DNA of 5,018 bases from Methanospirillum sp. (lineage in GTDB: Archaea > Halobacteriota > Methanomicrobia > Methanomicrobiales > Methanospirillaceae). Shown one piece after another: positions 1-5,018 of this stretch. The notes below the pieces were generated by a model, which was not told where the DNA came from, did no database searches, and was given only the letters and a program-made list of their open reading frames with translations. The position numbers and the translations under genes are program-made. The stretch is from contig JAJRBL010000186.1 of the NCBI GenBank assembly GCA_028679485.1, positions 1 to 5,018 on the forward strand, written 5' to 3'. The number at the start of each line of letters is the position of its first letter. The first letter of the stretch is position 1.

Positions 1-1586
1 CGTTCTCCCCCTCAGCTCCGGTTCCAGGTGCAGGACAGAACGTCCAGGTCACGCCGGATCATGCGGAAGACCGGGTCATCGTCAGGTACAATCCTGCGAG
101 CATCCCTGCTGGGAATCAATCCATGGGTATGGAATCCCTGAATGAAGAGATCGGTGCATCAGTCGTCGAGGATTTCTCCGGGGCAGGAATGCCCGGAATG
201 CAGGTTGTCCAGGTACAGAACCCGGAAGATGCAATCAGTGAGTACCTGAACGATCCCCGGGTCTTGTATGCTGAACCTGATTATGTCATCTCGCTCTCCC
301 CGGCGGACATGAATGCCAGTGAGTCCGTGGTATCCTCATCCGGGTATACCTTGGCCGCCACCCCCAACGATCCCTATTACTCCCTCGAGTGGGGTCTCCA
401 CAATACCGGCCAGTCTCCCTACTTCGGGACTGCTGATGCCGATATTGATGCACCTGGGGCATGGGATACCACAACAGGGGCATCGTCCGTTGTCGTTGCA
501 GTCGTTGATACCGGGGTGGATTACACCCATCCTGATCTCTCTTCCAATATCTGGGCCAATCCCGGAGAAATTGCAGGGAATGGAAAGGATGATGATGGAA
601 ACGGGTATATTGACGATGTTAGGGGCTGGAATTTCTATGCAGGCACGAATGATCCCATGGACAACAACGGACACGGTACCCATTGTGCCGGGATAATCTC
701 GGCGACAGGCAACAACGGTCTCGGTATCGCAGGCACCAGCTGGACTTCCAGGATAATGCCGCTTAAATTTTTAAGTTCATCTGGGAAGGGGTCTACATCT
801 GGTGCCATATCCGCGATCCTCTACGCGAGCAGGATGGGTGCCCATGTCATTTCCAACTCATGGGGCGGGACTCAGTCTTCCCAGTCATTGAAGGAGGCTA
901 TAGAGGCATCTTCTGCGGTTGTCGTATGTGCGGCAGGTAATGGTGGCAACAATACGGATGTGTCCCCGGTATATCCTGCTTCTTATTCATCAGGGAATAT
1001 CATCTCCGTGGGAGCCTCAGATTATACCGATAAACTCGCTTCTTTCTCAAATTATGGTCCTTCTTCCGTTGATCTCGTAGCTCCGGGATTAGTGATAACA
1101 AGTACCTACCCGTCAAAAAAATATGTCTCATTATCAGGTACTTCAATGGCAGTTCCGTTTGTCTCCGGCGCAGCAGTTCTTGTAAAAGCAGTACACCCGT
1201 CGTATAGCAATATCCAGATAAAATCAAAGATCCTGGATTCAGTGGATGCGATCTCTTCCCTGAAAGGCAAAATTCTCACTGGCGGGAGACTGAATGCCGC
1301 GAATGCCATTGCATCGACGACCTCCGATCCGGTATCAGGTGGACTCAGTGCTTCATTCTCTGCGTCTCCGGTAACCGGGAAAAAACCATTGACCACCCTC
1401 TTCACCGATTTATCGTCAGGCAAGGTAACAAAATGGAGCTGGAATTTCGGAGACGGCGGACGGGCATATACGAGAAACCCCCGGCATGTCTATTACCGGA
1501 AAGGAACCTTCACGGTGACGTTAACTGTCTCTAATCTTACGGCAAAGAGTACCTGTTCAAAACAAAAATACATCACCGTAACCTGA
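1..1586 (+). CDS. Secreted subtilisin-like serine protease (S8 family) with C-terminal PKD domain, 5' partial
   Basis: This is a secreted endopeptidase of the subtilase family. The reading frame is open from the left edge (first full codon at 3), so the true start and signal peptide lie outside the window. An ATG at 123 is internal: the 40 codons before it encode propeptide-like sequence (DRVIVRYNP), and the propeptide ends near YAEPDYVISL. Counting from the Met at 123, the mature domain starts near residue 80 (TPNDPYY). The catalytic triad is Asp129 (VVDTG), His184 (HGTHCAG) and Ser341 (GTSMA), with oxyanion Asn273 (AAGN). A DDDGNGYIDD segment near 155-164 resembles a calcium-binding insert common in these enzymes. 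Residues 406-487 form a PKD domain with WNFGDG at 440-445, usually a surface or substrate-binding module. No transmembrane segment or sorting signal follows, so release outside the cell is inferred. All catalytic residues are intact. The substrate is unknown. Confidence 0.95.
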   Translation, partial: FSPSAPVPGAGQNVQVTPDHAEDRVIVRYNPASIPAGNQSMGMESLNEEIGASVVEDFSGAGMPGMQVVQVQNPEDAISEYLNDPRVLYAEPDYVISLSPADMNASESVVSSSGYTLAATPNDPYYSLEWGLHNTGQSPYFGTADADIDAPGAWDTTTGASSVVVAVVDTGVDYTHPDLSSNIWANPGEIAGNGKDDDGNGYIDDVRGWNFYAGTNDPMDNNGHGTHCAGIISATGNNGLGIAGTSWTSRIMPLKFLSSSGKGSTSGAISAILYASRMGAHVISNSWGGTQSSQSLKEAIEASSAVVVCAAGNGGNNTDVSPVYPASYSSGNIISVGASDYTDKLASFSNYGPSSVDLVAPGLVITSTYPSKKYVSLSGTSMAVPFVSGAAVLVKAVHPSYSNIQIKSKILDSVDAISSLKGKILTGGRLNAANAIASTTSDPVSGGLSASFSASPVTGKKPLTTLFTDLSSGKVTKWSWNFGDGGRAYTRNPRHVYYRKGTFTVTLTVSNLTAKSTCSKQKYITVT

Positions 1587-1606
1587 GTGAAAATAACTGT
1601 ATCATA

Positions 1607-1615
1607 TTCTTTTTT
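1607..1615 (+). terminator. Candidate U-rich archaeal terminator after the protease gene
   Basis: A pyrimidine run ending in six consecutive T's lies 20-30 nt after the protease stop codon, within a short AT-rich gap of 47 bp. Archaeal RNA polymerase commonly terminates at T-runs without a hairpin, and I see no clear stem before it. It could instead simply be AT-rich spacer. Confidence 0.35.
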
Positions 1616-1633
1616 AGCCAGTACGGCGTTCAG

Positions 1634-1834
1634 ATGAGTATGAGTGGTACATCCTGTGTTCACCACGAGGATCAGGCAGGAGACAACACCTGCAGGATAT
1701 GTGGCGAAGCTCATTGTAATGCATGTTTTCACCATGGCAGCGGGATCTGTCACTCCTGTATCTACAAGGGACTGATCCTTGTCCTTGTAATTATGGTTAT
1801 TCTCTCCTACGTGGCCTGGTATGCAATACTTTGA
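1634..1834 (+). CDS. Small B-box-like zinc-finger membrane protein (66 aa)
   Basis: This is a 66-residue protein with a cytoplasmic-type zinc-binding module and one membrane helix. Putative metal ligands come in pairs: Cys8/His11, Cys20/Cys23, Cys28/Cys31 and Cys39/Cys42. The spacing C-x2-H-x8-C-x2-C-x4-C-x2-C-x7-C-x2-C resembles B-box zinc fingers and could hold two zinc ions. Residues about 46-66 are strongly hydrophobic and form a single C-terminal membrane anchor. Short B-box-plus-TM proteins are known in Methanomicrobiales as hypothetical proteins; their role is not established. The ATG at 1634 is the first in the frame after the protease; a second ATG at 1640 is an equally possible start, and neither has a strong Shine-Dalgarno. 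The gene lies 47 bp after the protease and 39 bp before the next gene, all in the same direction, so co-transcription is possible. The regular cysteine spacing makes a chance frame unlikely. Confidence 0.8.
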   Translation: MSMSGTSCVHHEDQAGDNTCRICGEAHCNACFHHGSGICHSCIYKGLILVLVIMVILSYVAWYAIL

Positions 1835-1862
1835 GGATATGTCCCTGGAAAAAACGGTATCC

Positions 1863-1866
1863 GGTG
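1863..1866 (+). promoter_or_regulatory. Weak Shine-Dalgarno (GGTG) favouring the ATG at 1874
   Basis: GGTG can pair with the CACC of the archaeal 16S rRNA 3' end and lies 7 nt before the ATG at 1874. The in-frame GTG at 1868 would have almost no spacing from it. This favours the ATG, which also places the signal peptide exactly at the N-terminus. Confidence 0.35.
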
Positions 1867-1873
1867 TGTGATC

Positions 1874-2407
1874 ATGAAGTACAGTCAGCAGGTGGTATCC
1901 CTTATACTCCTCGTGGTTCTCTCCCTCTCAGTCCCGGCCAGCGCAGCGTCGGCAGATACTTCTTCGAATATCTCCCAGATGGTGTTTTCAGTTCCTGGTG
2001 CGATTCAGAAGGATACGGGTAATATCGGGCATGATTACGTTCTGTTGAATGTCGTTCTCTCACAGGATTATACCTATGTCCGTTCAGGCCGCTCGATAAG
2101 TCCCCGGATAACGATAAAAAACCAGGGAGGAGATGATACGAACCAGGGTAATGTGCCGGTTGAGGCATGGCTTGGTGATACGATACTCATCCCGGTTCAT
2201 GGTGAATTTATTCCCCTGAAAGGGGGGACATCTGCCATGTATACCCTGCGATACATGATACCTCAGGATGTGCCCCTTCTTCCGAATCATCTCACATTAA
2301 AGATAGATCCCTGGAATACCCGTAATGAAAGCGGAAACGGGCCGAATGATCTTACCACAAAGGCACTGATAGTAATCGAAGATAAAAAAGCAGACGACTT
2401 TATCTGA
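1874..2407 (+). CDS. Exported CARDB-like (Ig-fold) protein of unknown function
   Basis: The product is predicted to be exported: it begins MKYSQQ, followed by a hydrophobic core (VVSLILLVVLSLSV) and a small-residue cleavage region ASAASA, so cleavage is likely near residue 25. The remaining ~150 residues form one beta-rich module. The stretch ITIKNQGGDDTNQGNVPVEA, followed by WLGD, and the later TLRYMIPQDVP fit a CARDB or related Ig-like adhesion domain, in which a strand with K-N-x-G precedes a turn and a second strand. No second membrane segment or sorting motif is visible, so the protein may be released or held by partners. I chose ATG 1874 over GTG 1868 (two residues longer) because of the GGTG spacing. 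It follows the zinc-finger gene by 39 bp in the same direction, and its stop lies 8 bp from the stop of the convergent phosphatase gene. Its binding partner is unknown. The CARDB assignment is by pattern only and moderately sure. Confidence 0.8.
   Translation: MKYSQQVVSLILLVVLSLSVPASAASADTSSNISQMVFSVPGAIQKDTGNIGHDYVLLNVVLSQDYTYVRSGRSISPRITIKNQGGDDTNQGNVPVEAWLGDTILIPVHGEFIPLKGGTSAMYTLRYMIPQDVPLLPNHLTLKIDPWNTRNESGNGPNDLTTKALIVIEDKKADDFI
2384..2389 (-). terminator. Candidate T-run terminator of the phosphatase gene, inside the convergent neighbour
   Basis: On the minus strand six consecutive T's occur about 27 nt after the phosphatase stop codon. Because only 8 bp separate the two convergent genes, a terminator for the phosphatase transcript has to lie within the 3' end of the exported-protein gene; this is the best candidate. 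It is also the Lys-Lys codon pair of the opposite gene, so chance is possible. Confidence 0.3.
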
Positions 2408-2415
2408 CGGACTTT

Positions 2416-3210
2416 TCATCCTTCCCGGGCATCCGGTGAGGTAACGATATCACCAATTATCAGGGTTATATTGTCCGGCGCTCCTTTTTCCATGCAGATG
2501 TCCCGTATACGGGATACAGCCGTGCAGGGATCACCGGAGATGGCAGCCTGCAGGAACTCGGATCCGCCGTAATCCCATACCCCGTCGGTGCAGATAATAA
2601 CCCGGTCGCCATTATTCGGCATGATCTCTCCGGTCCTGATGTCAGGATGGGGACTCGTTCCTCCTCCGGAGATACAGGATGTAATGATATGACCAAACGG
2701 GTGGGATCTCGCCTTCTCCTCGGTGAGTGTACCGGCATCGATCATCTCCTGGACGACAGAGTGATCACGGGTCATGAGAGTGAGTGAACCGTGTTCTGAC
2801 CTCAGGTATACCCGGGAATCCCCGCATGAAAAGATGGTAATTCCCGCTTGAGAGCAGAGGATCCCGGATATGGTGGTTCCAAGCCCAAAAAGGGCAGGGT
2901 TTGACCGGACCAGGTGATCCAGGTGCTTTCCTGATGAAGTTACAACTTCTTTCAGAGCATCCTCGTTATCTGGAACCGGCCTTGTGGCGATAAACTCCAG
3001 GACAGATCGGCTTGCTACATCCCCGGCAACCGAACCCCCGATCCCGTCGGCTACCGCAAGGATAACCGGGAATTGTCCTTCAGTACTTAAAACCGGCGCT
3101 TCCATGGATATTCCCGAATAAACCCTGCCCGAAACAAGCATACTGTCTTCGTTTCGTCTCCGGTAGAGCCCGGTATGAGTGTATGCAGCGATTTGTAAGG
3201 AGGTGATCAT
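2416..3210 (-). CDS. PP2C-family Ser/Thr protein phosphatase
   Basis: This is a soluble metal-dependent (Mg/Mn) phosphatase that removes phosphate from Ser/Thr residues of proteins. Numbered from the chosen start, the PP2C motifs appear in order: RRRNEDS (17-23), VADGIGG (53-59), GLGTTISG (109-116), CGDSRVY (129-135), TRDHS (147-151), CTDGVWD (207-213) and APDNIT (244-249). Metal ligands inferred from the family are Asp22, Asp55, Asp209 and Asp246. The length of 264 residues is that of a bare catalytic domain; no membrane, FHA or kinase domain is attached. An in-frame ATG at 3225 would add MKDGS, but it lies only about 8 nt from the centre of the TATA-like box at 3229-3238, upstream of the expected transcript start. 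The ATG at 3210 lies at the expected +1, suggesting a leaderless mRNA. The gene diverges from the ATP synthase genes and converges with the exported protein. No cognate kinase is in the window, so its target is unknown. Confidence 0.93.
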   Translation of the reverse strand: MITSLQIAAYTHTGLYRRRNEDSMLVSGRVYSGISMEAPVLSTEGQFPVILAVADGIGGSVAGDVASRSVLEFIATRPVPDNEDALKEVVTSSGKHLDHLVRSNPALFGLGTTISGILCSQAGITIFSCGDSRVYLRSEHGSLTLMTRDHSVVQEMIDAGTLTEEKARSHPFGHIITSCISGGGTSPHPDIRTGEIMPNNGDRVIICTDGVWDYGGSEFLQAAISGDPCTAVSRIRDICMEKGAPDNITLIIGDIVTSPDAREG

Positions 3211-3228
3211 CGATCCATCTTTCATTTT

Positions 3229-3238
3229 TATTTATATC
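3229..3238. promoter_or_regulatory. Candidate bidirectional archaeal TATA (box A) between phosphatase and ATP synthase genes
   Basis: The plus strand reads TTTATATC at 3231-3238, one base off the archaeal box A TTTATATA; the minus strand reads TATAAATA at 3236-3229. From its centre, the minus-strand ATG at 3210 is about 24 nt away and the plus-strand GTG/ATG at 3259/3262 about 25-28 nt away. These are the distances at which archaeal transcription starts relative to box A, so one element could serve both genes with leaderless mRNAs. No clear purine-rich BRE is visible on either side. Confidence 0.5.
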
Positions 3239-3258
3239 CAGAAGATAATTGCGCATGG

Positions 3259-4439
3259 GTGATGGTCACTAAATACCTGTATCACGAGATGAAATATGGG
3301 TTCCCTGTTAATGGAGGAATGCGTTTGCATCACCTTATGATCACTCCGTCATCCTATCGGTACATCTGTACCCGGATCATCCTGCGAAAAAAGAGACTGA
3401 TTCCACCTGACCAGTATATCCGTCTGCTGAATATGGATCTTACCCAGATAATCAGGTATCTCGGGGAGACCGCATATCAGGATGAGATCAACTCTCTCTC
3501 CTCCAGGTTGTCAGGGATCTCCCTCCTTGAAGCGGCGTTGAACCGAAACCTTGCAGCCACGTTTCATAATATCCTTCTCATCTGCCCCGGTGCGTTAAAA
3601 GAACTCGCAGAGCTGTACTTCCTCAGGTGGGATATCGAGAATGTTCTTCTTATCATGAGGGGCTGCCATTTTTCCATTCCGCCTGATAGAATCAGGGAGG
3701 TTCTTATCCCGGCAGGGAGCATTGAACCTTCCGCTTTTGAAAAACTGTTGCACCTGCGTACTGTAGGGGAGATTGCGGTTCATCTCGCCGGATGGCAGTA
3801 TCAGAAGATCATCATGACCCGCCTGACCGGGGGATACCGCAGAGGGATCTTTGCAGAACTTGAGAATGATTTGATGAAGTTGTACTATACCGATATCTTT
3901 CTGGAGGCGAGATTTGGCATCCGTGGGGGAACGCGGTCCTGCCCCATCTCAGGTTTGAGATTGATATCCTCAATATCAGGAATATCTTCAGGCTCAGGGC
4001 AGGAAGCAGGGTTCATGACATCAGGATGTATATTATCCCGGGCGGTAACCTGCATGCCGATGATTTTCAGCGTCTGTATCAGATCGATGATCGCGAACCG
4101 TTTGTCGCAGAGATGGACCGGGCAGGAATTCTAGCCATCCTCACCCAGGCGATCCAGAGACTTACCGGTGATCCCTCGGTCTGCAAACCTGATGCAGCAG
4201 AGATGATCTGGAACCGGTGGGCAGATCGCAAGACCCCGCTTTATACGGTGATGCTTGCGGTAAACACCATGTTGCTCCGTCACCTTGATGACCTCTCCCG
4301 TCGTCATTCCTTTTCGGTCCTTCCGATACTCTCGTTTCTTGAGCATAAGCGGTATGAGATCCTCAATCTCCGGGCGATCGCAAGGGGCAAACAGTTTGGC
4401 GTGAATCCGGATTTTATCAGGCAGCATCTGGTAATGTAA
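3259..4439 (+). pseudogene. atpC: A-type ATP synthase subunit C (V-ATPase d/C family), split by a single-base frameshift
   Basis: Subunit C links the central stalk (D/F) to the membrane c-ring of the archaeal A1AO ATP synthase. The first frame (3259-3930) gives 224 residues with family hallmarks: YRYICTRIILRKKRLIPPDQ, then Y-x-R-L-L-N-M-D-L, LRWDIENVLLIMRG (122-135), IREVLIPAG, and LENDLMKLYY ending in ARFGIRGG. The sense then continues in another frame from 3930: NAVLPHLRFEIDILNIRNI, FRLRAG, YIIPGGN, and the C-terminal signature F-L-E-H-K-R-Y-E-I-L-N-L-R-A-I-A-R-G-K. One extra G in the run at 3925-3929 would restore an uninterrupted 393-residue protein, slightly longer than the usual ~350-370. 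The excess lies at the N-terminus; ATGs at 3319 and 3337 are alternative starts that fit family length better, while the TATA distance fits 3259/3262. As given, the first frame runs 68 meaningless codons to a stop at 4132-4134. It could be a functional gene with a sequencing error, a recent pseudogene, or recoded. Subunit D follows 13 bp later. Confidence 0.88.
3925..3929 (+). other. Frameshift site in atpC (run of five G's)
   Basis: Coding sense moves by -1 here: codons CGT-GGG-GG then AAC-GCG-GTC read R-G-G-N-A-V. The new frame cannot start earlier than 3870, because it has a TGA at 3867-3869, and the old frame ends at 4134. Family-like residues run right up to the G run on one side and resume just after it. 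Homopolymers are common sites of both real indels and base-calling errors. No X-XXY-YYZ slippery heptamer in the proper frame is present. Confidence 0.75.
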
Positions 4440-4445
4440 GGAAGG
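4438..4445 (+). promoter_or_regulatory. Ribosome binding site of atpD
   Basis: AAGGAAGG overlaps the atpC stop codon. It lies 1 nt before the ATG at 4447 but 7 nt before the ATG at 4453, so it favours the second start, giving MAGDIRPTKNEL. The overlap with atpC indicates that the two genes are translated from one transcript. Confidence 0.6.
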
Positions 4446-4452
4446 TATGAGT

Positions 4453-5018
4453 ATGGCAGGGGATATCAGACCTACAAAGAATGAGTTATTTGCCCTGAAA
4501 AACAGGATACGAATTGCAAACCGGGCATATAACACCCTGAACATGAAACTGGACGGTCTTATCCTGGAAGTCTCCCGCCTTGCACCGGAGGTAAAAAAAG
4601 AACATGATCTCCTCATGGTAAGGTATAACCGGGTGAAACATCTGCTTGCCCCTGCATATATGATAGAAGGAATGCTTAACGTGACAATAGCAGCATACTC
4701 GGTCGAGTCACGGATAGATATCGGATTCTCAAAACGAAACGTCTACGGTATCAGCATTCCGGTAATATCGGGGACAGATGTAAGGAAAGACCTGACCGAG
4801 AGGGGGTATGGACTTTTGGGTTCTTCTCTTGTGATAGATGATCTCGCGGATGCCTATGAAGGACTGGTCGAAGCGATTATTCAGTATGCAGGTAATGCAA
4901 TGGCGTTAAACCTCCTGGTAAAGGAGATAGAGCGGTTATCCCGGCGGGTAAAGGCACTGAAGAACCAGGTAATTCCCTCCATGGAAGAGAATATTACGAT
5001 CATTTCCCGGGTCAGGGA
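4453..5018 (+). CDS. atpD: A-type ATP synthase subunit D, 3' partial
   Basis: Subunit D is the central rotor shaft of the A1AO ATP synthase, turning inside the A3B3 head and contacting subunits C and F. Translation gives 188 complete codons before the window ends; the family is usually about 205-230 residues, so most of the protein is present. The N-terminus IRPTKNELFALKNRIRIANR matches the subunit D signature (PT-x-x-E-L-x-x-L-K), followed by a long helix (LKMKLDGL-like region near residues 25-33, and EVKKEHDLL). The middle has IDIGFSKRNVYGISIPVI, then LVIDDLADAYEGLVEAIIQYA. The second long helix, KEIERLSRRVKALKNQVIP, fits the family EIE-x-x-RRVNALE-x-x-IP pattern. The two terminal helices would form the antiparallel coiled-coil shaft. 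It is intact as far as visible, and lies 13 bp after the frameshifted atpC, in the same transcript. An ATG at 4447 (two residues longer) is less well spaced from the ribosome binding site. Confidence 0.94.
   Translation, partial: MAGDIRPTKNELFALKNRIRIANRAYNTLNMKLDGLILEVSRLAPEVKKEHDLLMVRYNRVKHLLAPAYMIEGMLNVTIAAYSVESRIDIGFSKRNVYGISIPVISGTDVRKDLTERGYGLLGSSLVIDDLADAYEGLVEAIIQYAGNAMALNLLVKEIERLSRRVKALKNQVIPSMEENITIISRVR

Noticed and set aside
123..125. ATG at 123 as the start of the protease.
   Set aside because: The frame is open to the left edge and encodes typical propeptide residues before it; a start here would remove part of the propeptide and leave no signal peptide.
313..696. Open frame on the plus strand inside the protease gene (127 codons), with a matching minus-strand frame at 336-683.
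   Set aside because: It overlaps the catalytic domain of a clear subtilase and its translation is low-complexity, rich in Pro, Ile and Met with no recognisable domain.
3203..3218. GATC-x3-GATC near-palindrome around the phosphatase start as a possible operator.
   Set aside because: It is short, overlaps coding sequence and has no second copy in the window.
3925..3960. Programmed -1 ribosomal frameshifting in atpC.
   Set aside because: There is no correctly phased slippery heptamer and I see no strong stem-loop just downstream, and frameshifting is not known for this gene; a homopolymer indel is simpler.
3931..4134. Continuation of the first atpC frame as a longer alternative C-terminus.
   Set aside because: After the G run the translation turns into Ser/Gly/Ile-rich sequence with no family resemblance, while the other frame gives strong subunit C sequence.
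4026..4439. A separate 137-residue gene starting at the ATG at 4026.
   Set aside because: The family-like sequence in this frame begins about 96 nt earlier, so the ATG at 4026 is an internal methionine of subunit C, not a gene start.
4131..4616. A 161-codon minus-strand open frame across the end of atpC and start of atpD.
   Set aside because: It is antisense to two conserved ATP synthase genes that fill the region, and its translation shows no family features.

Overview
The window looks like a piece of a methanogenic archaeon's chromosome, most likely order Methanomicrobiales. The evidence is archaeal A-type ATP synthase subunits, near-consensus archaeal box A sequence with start codons about 25 nt away, a tiny B-box-like zinc finger/membrane protein and a secreted CARDB-like protein of the kind seen in that group, and a subtilisin-like protease with a PKD domain. 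The order-level placement is inference from gene style; there is no rRNA or marker gene here to prove it.

Layout. Positions 1-2407 hold three plus-strand genes for exported or envelope-associated products. The first is a secreted subtilase (5' end outside the window) with a propeptide, a catalytic domain and a C-terminal PKD domain. The second is a 66-residue protein with a four-pair Cys/His zinc-binding module and one C-terminal membrane helix. The third is a signal-peptide protein with an Ig-like CARDB-type fold. It meets the next gene tail to tail, with only 8 bp between the stop codons. That gene, on the minus strand (2416-3210), is a PP2C-family Ser/Thr protein phosphatase. A compact divergent promoter region near 3229-3238 separates it from the genes on the right.

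The right part (3259-5018) carries A-type ATP synthase subunit C followed directly by subunit D, which runs off the window. Subunit C is split by a single-base frameshift at a run of five G's (3925-3929). Both halves are well conserved in family terms, so the frameshift is either a sequence error, a recent mutation, or (less likely) recoding. The C-D adjacency is unusual: the common methanogen order is H-I-K-E-C-F-A-B-D, so F, A and B are missing between the two. This may be a secondary or rearranged ATP synthase locus.

Functionally the window divides into a cell-surface/secretion block, a signalling phosphatase, and an energy-conservation block. I see no mobile element, CRISPR array, tRNA or rRNA, and no convincing new multi-gene system. 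The best leads are the frameshifted subunit C in an odd C-D cluster, the box A that could serve leaderless starts in both directions, and the minimal zinc-finger membrane protein. No stretch longer than 300 bases lacks a gene.
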